DNA of 47,594 bases from Lysobacterales bacterium (lineage in GTDB: Bacteria; Pseudomonadota; Gammaproteobacteria; Xanthomonadales; SZUA-36). A program made the position numbers and the translations under genes. Under the pieces are notes generated by a model. The model searched no databases. It was not told where the DNA came from and worked only from the letters and a program-made list of their open reading frames with translations. This document shows positions 25,630-33,241 of this stretch, in pieces (position 1 is the first letter of the stretch; each line of letters starts with the position of its first letter). The stretch is taken from contig JAOUCS010000011.1 in assembly GCA_029859645.1 (NCBI GenBank), positions 1-47,594 of the forward strand, given 5' to 3'.

Positions 25630-26682
25630 ATGGATATTGAACAGCAGATCGCAGAAAAAGTCCGCGCCGCCATCGAATCCGGCTCGCCACTCGCCATCCG
25701 GGGCGGCAACTCCAAGGCTTTCTATGGTTACCCTGCAGCAGGAAAACCGCTCGATGTTTCTGACCACGAGGGCATCGTGGAATATGATCCGGGCGAATTG
25801 GTTTTGACTTGCCGGGCAGGCAGCCGTTTGTCCGAAATCCGCGCAACTCTTGCAAAAAATGGACAACATTTCCCGTTCGAACCACCCGGCTTTGGCGACA
25901 GCGCGACCGTGGGCGGCACGGTCGCCTGCGGGTTCTCCGGCCCGTCCCGGCCCTGGAGCGGCAGTCTGCGTGACTACCTGCTGGGTGTGAAGATGGTCAA
26001 CGGCGCCGGTGAAGTCGTGCAATACGGCGGGCAGGTCATGAAAAACGTCGCCGGCTACGACATGTCACGACTCCTTGCCGGCTCGATGGGAACGCTCGGT
26101 GTCCTGCTGGAAACTTCATTCAAGGTACTTCCATTGCCGGCGCGGGAGCTGACACTGGAATTTGAATGCGACCAGGCCGAAGCGATAGAAAAAGCCAATC
26201 GCTGGTCCGGCCAGCCCCTGCCGCTATGGGGTGCGTTCTGGCTGGATGGCAAGCTTCAGGTCCGCCTTTCCGGCGCCGGCTCGGAAGTTGACCAGGCTGT
26301 TTCCCGGCTGCAGCCAAACGCAGTGCATGAGAATTCGAATAGCTGGTTTCAGCTGCGGGAGCATCAGTTATTATTTTTCAGAGATACCAGTAACTTGTGG
26401 AGGATTTCTCTTCCTCCTTCTACCCCACCCCTTGACCTGAATTCTGAATGTCTGCTCGACTGGGGCGGAGCGCAGCGCTGGTATATCACTGAATTGCCGG
26501 CAGCGGAGATCCGCCAGACGGCTGCCGCAGCCGGTGGCTATGCCACCCTGTTTCGCGGTGCAGCAGATGTTGAAATTTTTCATCCCCAACCGCCGGGACT
26601 GAGGCGCCTGCAAGAACGGATCAGGCAGGCTCTCGATCCTCACGGCCTGTTCGATTCGGGCCGTATGTGGCAGGAAGGTTAA
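25630..26682 (+). CDS. glcE: Glycolate oxidase subunit GlcE
   Basis: Second FAD-binding subunit of glycolate oxidase, 350 residues, cytoplasmic face of the membrane complex. It has the PCMH FAD domain: PLAIRGGNSKAFYG at the start, FGDSATVGGTVACG near residue 95, and NVAGYDMSRLLAGSMGTLG near 138, all hallmarks of GlcE. The C-terminus (FHPQPPGLRRLQERIRQALD) has the family ending DPHGLFDSGRM. Its stop codon shares a base with the glcF start (TAATG), indicating coupled translation. Confidence 0.92.
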   Translation: MDIEQQIAEKVRAAIESGSPLAIRGGNSKAFYGYPAAGKPLDVSDHEGIVEYDPGELVLTCRAGSRLSEIRATLAKNGQHFPFEPPGFGDSATVGGTVACGFSGPSRPWSGSLRDYLLGVKMVNGAGEVVQYGGQVMKNVAGYDMSRLLAGSMGTLGVLLETSFKVLPLPARELTLEFECDQAEAIEKANRWSGQPLPLWGAFWLDGKLQVRLSGAGSEVDQAVSRLQPNAVHENSNSWFQLREHQLLFFRDTSNLWRISLPPSTPPLDLNSECLLDWGGAQRWYITELPAAEIRQTAAAAGGYATLFRGAADVEIFHPQPPGLRRLQERIRQALDPHGLFDSGRMWQEG

Positions 26683-27884
26683 TGCAAACCTTTTTTAACC
26701 CGTCGTTCAAAGCCAGCCCGGAAGGCCAGGAAGCCGACAAAATCCTGCGCAGCTGCGTGCATTGTGGTTTCTGCAACGCCACCTGCCCCACTTACCAGTT
26801 ATTGGGCGACGAGCGCGACGGACCGCGCGGCCGCATTTACCTGATCAAGGAAATGCTGGAGAGCAACTCGGCCAGTCGTGAAACCCAACTGCACCTGGAT
26901 CGCTGCCTGACTTGCCGGGCCTGTGAAACCACCTGCCCTTCAGGCGTGCAGTACAACCGCCTGCTGGAGATCGGCCGGGAGGCTGTTGAGACACTGGTCG
27001 AGCGTCCGTTGAAGGAGCGCATTCAGCGGGAGGCCCTGCTCAGTACGGTACCGGAACCGGCTAGATTCAGGTTACTGCTCAAGCTCGGCAACCTGGCCAA
27101 ACCGTTGCTTCCAGCCGGGTACAGCAAGTCAATTCCTGCCGTGGAGCCGCCCGGACCCGCCTGGCCTACAACCACGCACCCGCGCAAAGTGCTGCTATTG
27201 ACCGGCTGCGCGCAGTCGGTGACCGCGCCGCGGATCAACCGGGCCGCTGCCCGGGTGCTCGACCGCCTGGGTGTGCAGGCCCTGCCTGCGGACGGTTGCT
27301 GCGGAGCCCTGAGCCACCACCTGTCAAAGCAGGAAAGAACCCTGGAAACCATTCGCCGTAACATCGATGCCTGGTGGCTCGAAATTGAGCGCGGCGCCGA
27401 GGCCCTTGTGCTGACGGCCAGTGGCTGTGCGCCCACCGTGATGGATTATGGCCACTTCATGCGCCAGGACCCTGACTATGCGCAGAAGGCCCAAACGGTA
27501 TCCTCGATGGCCAGGGACTTATCCTCTTTCATGGAAAATGAAGATCTGCCGGTACCGGACTCTGCGGCTGGCGGGATGAAAATCGCCTATCACTCTCCCT
27601 GCACATTGCAGCATGGCCTCAAGCGTGCCGGACGGGTCGAAGCGCTGTTAAAGAAGCTGGGCTTCCAATTGACCCCAGTCCGGGATGCTCACCTGTGTTG
27701 CGGTTCCGCAGGCAGTTATTCCGTGCTGCAAAAACACCTTTCGCGTCAATTGTTGCAACGCAAGCTGGCAAACCTGGAACACGATCAGCCGGAACTGATC
27801 GCCACAGCGAACATCGGCTGCCTGTTGCACCTGCAAGGCGGAACCGACCTGCCGGTGAAACACTGGATAGAGCTGCTGGATTGA
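26682..27884 (+). CDS. glcF: Glycolate oxidase iron-sulfur subunit GlcF
   Basis: Iron-sulfur subunit of glycolate oxidase, 400 residues, passing electrons from GlcD/GlcE FAD to the quinone pool. Two ferredoxin-type clusters near the N-terminus: CVHCGFCNATCP and CLTCRACETTCP. The C-terminal half has two CCG domains (DGCCGALSHH and DAHLCCGSAGSYS), as in HdrB/LutA-like proteins. The start ATG overlaps the glcE TAA; AGGAAGG lies a few bases upstream. An in-frame ATG at 26667 would begin inside glcE. The gene ends 32 bp before the convergent DUF4097 gene with no terminator. Confidence 0.93.
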   Translation: MQTFFNPSFKASPEGQEADKILRSCVHCGFCNATCPTYQLLGDERDGPRGRIYLIKEMLESNSASRETQLHLDRCLTCRACETTCPSGVQYNRLLEIGREAVETLVERPLKERIQREALLSTVPEPARFRLLLKLGNLAKPLLPAGYSKSIPAVEPPGPAWPTTTHPRKVLLLTGCAQSVTAPRINRAAARVLDRLGVQALPADGCCGALSHHLSKQERTLETIRRNIDAWWLEIERGAEALVLTASGCAPTVMDYGHFMRQDPDYAQKAQTVSSMARDLSSFMENEDLPVPDSAAGGMKIAYHSPCTLQHGLKRAGRVEALLKKLGFQLTPVRDAHLCCGSAGSYSVLQKHLSRQLLQRKLANLEHDQPELIATANIGCLLHLQGGTDLPVKHWIELLD

Positions 27885-27916
27885 TCGGCGCCGGATTTTA
27901 CCGGGTCGGTGCCGGC

Positions 27917-28687
27917 TCAGCTTTCCGGCGTCACGATGGCTCCATTGACCTTACTGGCGGTGATGTCGCCACTGCCGTCAGCGAGCACCTTGAAATTGCC
28001 GCCGACTCCTTTAGCGGTAATGTCACCGGACGAGTCCCGCTCCACGGTGAAATCCCTGCCAACATCAATGAACCGGATATCACCGGAACTATCGCGCCTG
28101 ACCAGCACTGAACCCTCAACATCACGCCCGCGGATGTCGCCGGAGCTGTCTGAATCGACCGTCACGTCACCTTCGATGTCTTCAAGCACCAGGTCGCCTG
28201 AAGAATCATTGAGAAAAACTGCACCCTCGATGTCCTCAATGCGAACATCACCGGAACTGTCTTTCAGGGTCAGGGAACTGACGCCTTCTATTTCCACGTC
28301 ACCCGAGCTGTCCTTGATATCCAGCTGGATGTTATCGGGGACGATGATCTCCAGGTCAATGTAGGCGTAAGTACTCCCCATCAGCGACCAGGAACTGGCC
28401 AGTTCAGGGAGTTCGACAACGACTTCCGCGTTCTTTCCCCGCGTTGTATCGACGCGGGATTCGGCCAGCCAGTCTTCGTCCGAAACACAGACCCTGCCGC
28501 GAATGACGGCCTCGGACCGATCATCGCCGCCCCTGATTTCGAGATCACCGGCGCCGGCCAGGATAGTCAGGACCTCACTGCCCTCGAGATCCAGCACCTG
28601 GTCAATCTCTTTCTCATAACTGCAATTCCACGCCTGCAGGCTGGTCGAAAACAGGCAGATACTCAGAAACAGGATTTTGTTCATCAT
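27917..28687 (-). CDS. Exported DUF4097-like repeat protein
   Basis: Secreted or periplasmic protein of 256 residues. Signal peptide (MMNKILFLSICLFSTSLQA) followed by a short Cys-containing region. The C-terminal two thirds is seven repeats of about 18 residues built on (D/N)SSGD followed by a beta strand (DVEIEG, DVRIED, DLVLED and so on), the last with DGSGD. This is the DUF4097 putative-adhesin pattern and should fold as a right-handed beta-helix. Acidic DSSGD turns may bind calcium (inference). Start ATG at 28687 has GGAG 5 nt upstream; the adjacent ATG at 28684 is equally possible. Confidence 0.75.
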   Translation of the reverse strand: MMNKILFLSICLFSTSLQAWNCSYEKEIDQVLDLEGSEVLTILAGAGDLEIRGGDDRSEAVIRGRVCVSDEDWLAESRVDTTRGKNAEVVVELPELASSWSLMGSTYAYIDLEIIVPDNIQLDIKDSSGDVEIEGVSSLTLKDSSGDVRIEDIEGAVFLNDSSGDLVLEDIEGDVTVDSDSSGDIRGRDVEGSVLVRRDSSGDIRFIDVGRDFTVERDSSGDITAKGVGGNFKVLADGSGDITASKVNGAIVTPES

Positions 28688-28739
28688 GCGCACTCCGAAA
28701 AATTGGGCGTTCACATAAGAGATGCAAGATCGGGGCCAA

Positions 28740-29516
28740 TCAGATGCTCACCAGCGGAATTCGTCGGTATCCTCGGCTTCCCGGGTTGAACGTGTAATCG
28801 TATTCCTCATCCCACGAGACCTGGGGCGAAATTTCGTAGTAGAGCCACCTGAGGTCCGTTTGTTTACGATACCTCAGCGCGACAACATAGCGGTCCACAT
28901 GCGTATCCGGACGCGTATGGAAAATGGTTGAAAACTCGTACTGAAGCCCGCTGATCAGCGTCAGCCTTTGCGTCAGGAAGCTGCTGACCCGGGTGCGGTA
29001 GCCTTCGTCCTCGGATCTTTTCCCTCGCCAGCGTCCATCAAACGTCTGCCGGAAATAGAATCTTTCAGAAATCAAACGGTTCAGATCCAGCCGGGTATTG
29101 AACTGCCAGTAATTATTGGTCTGATAACGCACCGTCTGGGTGAAGCGGTACGAACCTTTTTCACCCACGTTGTCCTGGTAACGGACCCGGGGCCCGAGGA
29201 AAAAAGCGAAGTCATTAAACTTCAGACCCAGGGTCAAACTGGTGTTCCATTTCGACGTTTCCTTGCCGTAAAACTGCAGGCCCACGACCCCTTCATCGGC
29301 CGAATCATCCACAGAATCGTCAAATCCGCTATCCTCATCCGCCCCGGCTACCAGGCTGACCCGGCGCCCGAGGTTCGGAAGGTTAAACCGTCCCCTGAAC
29401 CGGAACTTGAATTTTCCACCCTGCTCCTTGCGGTAATAGTATTCCGGGCGAAGCCGGATCTGGCTATAGGCTGCTCCCGGCAAAAACGATTGCGGGTCTA
29501 TGTTACGGTAGCCCAT
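28740..29516 (-). CDS. Outer-membrane beta-barrel-like protein, 5' end probably lost
   Basis: Protein of 258 residues with alternating polar/aromatic strands typical of outer-membrane barrels (NTSLTLGLKFNDFAFFLGPR, YQTNNYWQFNTRLDLNRL) and a terminal SRGYRRIPLVSI. It has no signal peptide: the ATG follows an in-frame TGA directly and lacks a Shine-Dalgarno (the nearest G-rich stretch is about 15 nt away). Upstream DNA is immediately occupied by the divergent MFS gene, only 19 bp apart. The likeliest reading is a gene that lost its 5' part, leaving a barrel fragment. I do not recognise a specific family. Confidence 0.55.
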   Translation of the reverse strand: MGYRNIDPQSFLPGAAYSQIRLRPEYYYRKEQGGKFKFRFRGRFNLPNLGRRVSLVAGADEDSGFDDSVDDSADEGVVGLQFYGKETSKWNTSLTLGLKFNDFAFFLGPRVRYQDNVGEKGSYRFTQTVRYQTNNYWQFNTRLDLNRLISERFYFRQTFDGRWRGKRSEDEGYRTRVSSFLTQRLTLISGLQYEFSTIFHTRPDTHVDRYVVALRYRKQTDLRWLYYEISPQVSWDEEYDYTFNPGSRGYRRIPLVSI

Positions 29517-29535
29517 TCAACAAAAGAACCCCGCT

Positions 29536-30813
29536 TTGTCAGACCCCCATATCGTACGTCACCGCATCTTCTATATGCTCGGCCTGATCCTGGCGGGCGA
29601 GGCAATCTATGCGTTGCCGTTTCATGTCACGCGCTTTTTCCGCCCCACCGTACTGGAAGTGTTTGACCTGACGAATACCGAACTGGGCACCGCGCAGGCC
29701 GTTTATGGTGTGATCGCCATGCTGTCCTACTTTCCCGGAGGGCCGCTTGCTGACCGGTTCCCGGCGCGCAAGTTACTGGCCTGGTCGCTCTGGTCAACAG
29801 CGGCCGGAGGTCTGTACATGGCCACCATGCCCGGATTCCGGGGTGCGCTGATCATCTGGGGGTTTTTCGGCTTCACCACGATACTTTTGTTCTGGGCAGC
29901 CTTGATACGCGCAACCCGCGAATGGGGTGGCATCAAGGAACAGGGACGGGCCTTCGGTTTCCTGGAAGGCGGGCGAGGCGCGCTGGCCGCGATGCTGGCC
30001 ACCATCGGCGCGGCCCTGTTCGGGCTGATGTTTCCGGAAGGCTATGGCAACGCCAGTCCGGAAGCCAAAAGGCTGGCGCTGAGCCTGATCATCTATGGCT
30101 ATACAGCTGTGACCGCTCTCACCGGAGTCTATGTCTGGTTCGTACTGTCGGACGGCCATCCCAGCGGCCAGCCCAACCTGGAAGAGTGGATGCCGGAACG
30201 AGAGAGCACCCTGGTGCATATCATGCGCGTATTGCGCATGCCCTCGGTGTGGCTGACCTCGTTGATCGTCCTGTGTGCTTATGTGGGTTACAAGGGATTT
30301 GATAATTATTCACTGTTTGCGGTTGAAGGGTTCGGCATGAGTGAAGTCGAGGCGGCCGGCATTGCGGCCATTGGCGCGTGGATGCGTCCTCTCGCGGCCG
30401 TGGCGGCAGGTCTGCTGGGTGACCGGTTCCTCGTCTCCCGCATGACCGTGGCTTGCTTCAGCGTGCTATTGGTATCCCAGTTGTTCTTCGCCATTTACAC
30501 GCCCCAGCCCGGTGTGGGTTGGATATTGCTGGGTAATATCCTGATCGGCAGTTCAGCCATTTTCGGCCTTCGATCGCTGTATTACGCCTTGTTCGAGGAA
30601 GCTAAAGTACCTGCCGTGGTGACTGGCACAGCGGTAGGCCTGGTTTCTGTGATTGGATACACACCGGATATTTTCGTCAGCTATGTCGGCGGTGTTTTGC
30701 TCGACCATTCACCCGGCCTGACCGGTCACCAGCACTATTTTTATTTCCTGGCCGCTTTCGCCGCCCTGGGATTGCTGGTCAGCTACACCCTGATGCGCCG
30801 ACTAAGAAGTTAA
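29536..30813 (+). CDS. MFS transporter
   Basis: Major facilitator carrier, 425 residues, inner membrane, about 12 TM segments. Signature elements: FPGGPLADRFPARKL is the loop 2-3 motif A (GxLaDRxGrkx), and LLGDRFLVSRMTV is its repeat in the second half. The second half also has DIFVSYVGGVLLDHSPG. I cannot assign a substrate; the fold order and length are ordinary. Start TTG at 29536 gives an N-terminus with a short polar stretch before TM1, but has a poor Shine-Dalgarno; an internal ATG at 29575 is possible. A solute-binding protein gene follows 49 bp downstream on the same strand. Confidence 0.82.
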   Translation: MSDPHIVRHRIFYMLGLILAGEAIYALPFHVTRFFRPTVLEVFDLTNTELGTAQAVYGVIAMLSYFPGGPLADRFPARKLLAWSLWSTAAGGLYMATMPGFRGALIIWGFFGFTTILLFWAALIRATREWGGIKEQGRAFGFLEGGRGALAAMLATIGAALFGLMFPEGYGNASPEAKRLALSLIIYGYTAVTALTGVYVWFVLSDGHPSGQPNLEEWMPERESTLVHIMRVLRMPSVWLTSLIVLCAYVGYKGFDNYSLFAVEGFGMSEVEAAGIAAIGAWMRPLAAVAAGLLGDRFLVSRMTVACFSVLLVSQLFFAIYTPQPGVGWILLGNILIGSSAIFGLRSLYYALFEEAKVPAVVTGTAVGLVSVIGYTPDIFVSYVGGVLLDHSPGLTGHQHYFYFLAAFAALGLLVSYTLMRRLRS

Positions 30814-30862
30814 TTTTTGGTTATTATACGTTTCGTAACAAACCCATTCGGAGTCGAGCCCC

Positions 30863-31894
30863 TTGAAAAAGATCACCCTTGTTCTCATCGCCGTCTCGTT
30901 GTTTTCTGCAGTCGAAGCCAAAGAGGCAGCTGAATCCAAGGAGCCATTGCTGCTCAGTAATGACACCTGGCCACCCTTCATTCTTGAAGGCACTGACCAG
31001 GGTACAGCCGAGCAGCTCGTTTGCCAGGCATTGTCGTTGCAGGGCTGGCCCTGCCGGGTAGAGGTAAAGGACTGGGAAATCGTGCTGCAGGAGGCCAGGG
31101 CCGGGGCAATTGACGGAATTGCAGCCGCCTGGCGGAATCCGGACCGTGAGCAATATCTGCTGTTCTCCGAGCCTTACCTGAGTAACCGGATTATCCCGGT
31201 CATCAGCAACCGGGCCTCCTTCACGGTAACTTCCGCCAATAGCCTGGCAGGCCTGCGCGTAGCGCTGGTCGCTGACTATGCCTACGGCGAGACCATCGAA
31301 GGATTGAAACCCGGCTTCACGACAGTGACTGCAAAAAATTCTCTGGACGCCCTGAAAGCCGTCAACAGCGGCAAGGCAGACGCCGCGTTGGTGGACGAGC
31401 TGGTCGCACGCAATTTGCTCGATGACCCGGTGATGCAAACGCTGATGATGGTCGATACGGTACTCGCTTTCCGCGACCTGCATTTCGCGGTTTCCCGCCA
31501 GCACCCGCGGGCGCAAGCCGTCATCGCCGATTTCCAACGGGGTTATAAACAGATGTTGTCAGACGGTTCCGTCAATGAAATTCTAAATGTAGATTGGCTA
31601 GCCACCGACTTCGGACAATCCGGCAAACTCAATGTCGTGATGCGCAGTGGCGTCAGTCTCGACGATCTCGCACCGCCCACCAATGACGGTGAAGTATTCG
31701 CGCTGGAAGCTTCCGAATATGATCTGATGCGGCAACGCAACCTGGACCCCAACCGGGTCAACTACCAGGTCGATGGGAAATCGTATTCCAACCTGCAATC
31801 AGCCCTGGATGATGTTTTCGGCAAGGACACTGTGTGCAAGCATAAGAACTACACGTCGCAATTCGACTGCACTGATCTGTTCAAAAAGAATTAG
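30863..31894 (+). CDS. Periplasmic solute-binding protein (SBP_bac_3)
   Basis: Extracytoplasmic solute-binding protein of family 3, 343 residues. Signal peptide (KKITLVLIAVSLFSAVEA), then the SBP_bac_3 fold with the typical WPPFILEG near the ligand pocket, GIAAAWRNPDREQYLLFS (lobe one end) and NSGKADAALVDELVAR (lobe two hinge). A C-terminal extension of about 90 residues with two cysteines is unusual. Ligands in this family are mostly amino acids or other small solutes. No ABC permease or ATPase lies nearby; the neighbour on the same strand is an MFS carrier. The TTG start is preceded by GGAG 9 nt upstream. Confidence 0.8.
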   Translation: MKKITLVLIAVSLFSAVEAKEAAESKEPLLLSNDTWPPFILEGTDQGTAEQLVCQALSLQGWPCRVEVKDWEIVLQEARAGAIDGIAAAWRNPDREQYLLFSEPYLSNRIIPVISNRASFTVTSANSLAGLRVALVADYAYGETIEGLKPGFTTVTAKNSLDALKAVNSGKADAALVDELVARNLLDDPVMQTLMMVDTVLAFRDLHFAVSRQHPRAQAVIADFQRGYKQMLSDGSVNEILNVDWLATDFGQSGKLNVVMRSGVSLDDLAPPTNDGEVFALEASEYDLMRQRNLDPNRVNYQVDGKSYSNLQSALDDVFGKDTVCKHKNYTSQFDCTDLFKKN

Positions 31895-31910
31895 CCGCCA
31901 TGGCCACTGT

Positions 31911-32591
31911 TCAGCTGGCCGAATGACTGGCGGTCATGGCGCGTAATTTCCCTGCCACATCCAGGCTGCACAGAGAATAAAAATAGGATTTGTACAATCC
32001 CTGGCGTTTGAACAGCGGGGCCAGTTCCTGCTTGTCCCAGGACATCAACCTGGTATTTCCTGCAGCCACCACATCCGCACTGACCGCCTCGCCGCTGAGA
32101 AAACTCAATTCGCCGACGAAATGTCCCTGCCCCAGCACGGCGACCTCGATACCGTTTTTCATGACGCAACACTCACCCTCTAGAATCAGGTAGAGGACCT
32201 GGTTGGTCTCACCGTCGCTGAGCAGTGCATGACCGGCCTCCAGATCCTCCTGCTTTGCAACCTTGAAGATGGGCCGAGCCTCGTAGGGTTTGAGGTCTGA
32301 AAACTTGATCTCGTAGGCGAGGCTTTCATTTTCATCAAAACTCGCAGCCCGCATTGAATACAGCAGGATCAGCAGGTTAACCAGGTTTACAGCCAGGAAA
32401 CAACTCTGCCAGAACAACGCGGACCACAGCGGCTCGACCTGCAAATAGAAATAGGGGAACGTCGAGACGGCTGCAATGATCGCCAATATACGTAACCACA
32501 GCATGCTGGTTAGCGTGTAGGAGATCACATAGAGCGTATTGGCAATGAAGAAAACGATGGTGGCGTCGGTCAGGAATTCAAAAATCTGCAT
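31911..32591 (-). CDS. Popeye-like membrane protein with cyclic-nucleotide-binding fold
   Basis: Membrane protein of 226 residues: three TM segments (about 10-27, 31-48, 58-78) followed by a cNMP-binding (CRP-like) beta-roll. The architecture matches Popeye-domain proteins, which couple three TM helices to a cAMP-sensing cytoplasmic domain. The phosphate-binding cassette is GELSFLSGEAVSADVVA: G160 and E161 are kept, but the arginine that contacts cyclic nucleotide phosphate in CRP is replaced (valine at about 170). Eukaryotic Popeye proteins also lack it. Binding of cAMP is therefore not assured. It is convergent with the solute-binding protein, 16 bp away. Confidence 0.72.
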   Translation of the reverse strand: MQIFEFLTDATIVFFIANTLYVISYTLTSMLWLRILAIIAAVSTFPYFYLQVEPLWSALFWQSCFLAVNLVNLLILLYSMRAASFDENESLAYEIKFSDLKPYEARPIFKVAKQEDLEAGHALLSDGETNQVLYLILEGECCVMKNGIEVAVLGQGHFVGELSFLSGEAVSADVVAAGNTRLMSWDKQELAPLFKRQGLYKSYFYSLCSLDVAGKLRAMTASHSAS

Positions 32592-32648
32592 CAGGGCCGT
32601 ACCTGCAAGAACATTGGCATGGCGACATCATAACCTGCCAACAAGCAA

Positions 32649-32678
32649 ACGCCCCGCCAAATTGAATCGGCAGGGCGC
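32649..32678 (-). terminator. Candidate terminator after small exported protein gene
   Basis: On the minus strand, GCGCCCTGCC pairs with GGCGGGGCGT over 10 bp (two G-U pairs) around a 10-nt loop, followed by TTGCTTGTT. It lies just downstream of the gene ending at 32707. The T run is imperfect. Confidence 0.55.
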
Positions 32679-32706
32679 TCTGAAATCAAGCAAAGCCAGT
32701 GACGAA

Positions 32707-33114
32707 TCAGTCGCTATTCACTTCCTTGTTGATGATGATGATCTTTTCATGGCTGCCATCGTGATGCAGCGCTTCAACGTCGATGTCTTCTTTCTCCGTG
32801 ATCCAGGCCATGTGTTCATGGTGCAATTCATGGTCCCCGTGCAGCCCTGTTTCGATCAGCTCGCCGTCCACGTAAATTTCAACGCCGTCTTCGGTTCGCA
32901 ACAGGTCTATCCTTTTGCCACCCTCGGTGTTGAAGGTCTGGGCATCACCAACTTCCATGTCACTGATATCCGTCTCAGCCAGTTCAAAATCATCGATACT
33001 CAGGGCGATCACGATATTTTCGTGTTCAACCGCGCCACCATCACCGGCAATCGCGGAGGTTATCGCCAGGGCGAAGAACATAGCCGTCATTATCTGAAGA
33101 ATCTTGTGGGTCAT
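32707..33114 (-). CDS. Small exported acidic hypothetical protein
   Basis: Protein of 135 residues with a clear signal peptide (MTHKILQIMTAMFFALAITS, cut after SAIA). The mature part is very acidic and contains His clusters (HGDHELHHEHMAW and ALHHDGSHEK), suggesting metal binding (inference). I do not recognise the family. GAGAG lies about 9 nt upstream of the ATG. The upstream gap to cysNC (33115-33241) shows nothing I can name. Confidence 0.6.
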   Translation of the reverse strand: MTHKILQIMTAMFFALAITSAIAGDGGAVEHENIVIALSIDDFELAETDISDMEVGDAQTFNTEGGKRIDLLRTEDGVEIYVDGELIETGLHGDHELHHEHMAWITEKEDIDVEALHHDGSHEKIIIINKEVNSD

Positions 33115-33241
33115 GTGTCTGTCTCTCTTTTCAGGGGGTTAATCAGAAACGAAATCTTGGTTTTCCATACTCAGGATCAAAGACGCGACCTTCCCGAGAA
33201 ACGTCGCAATTCATTTCAATACTAACCAGCGAACCCGACGC

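Noticed and set aside
27885-27916. Possible bidirectional terminator between glcF and the DUF4097 gene
   Set aside because: GC-rich repeats are present but no stem followed by T was found.
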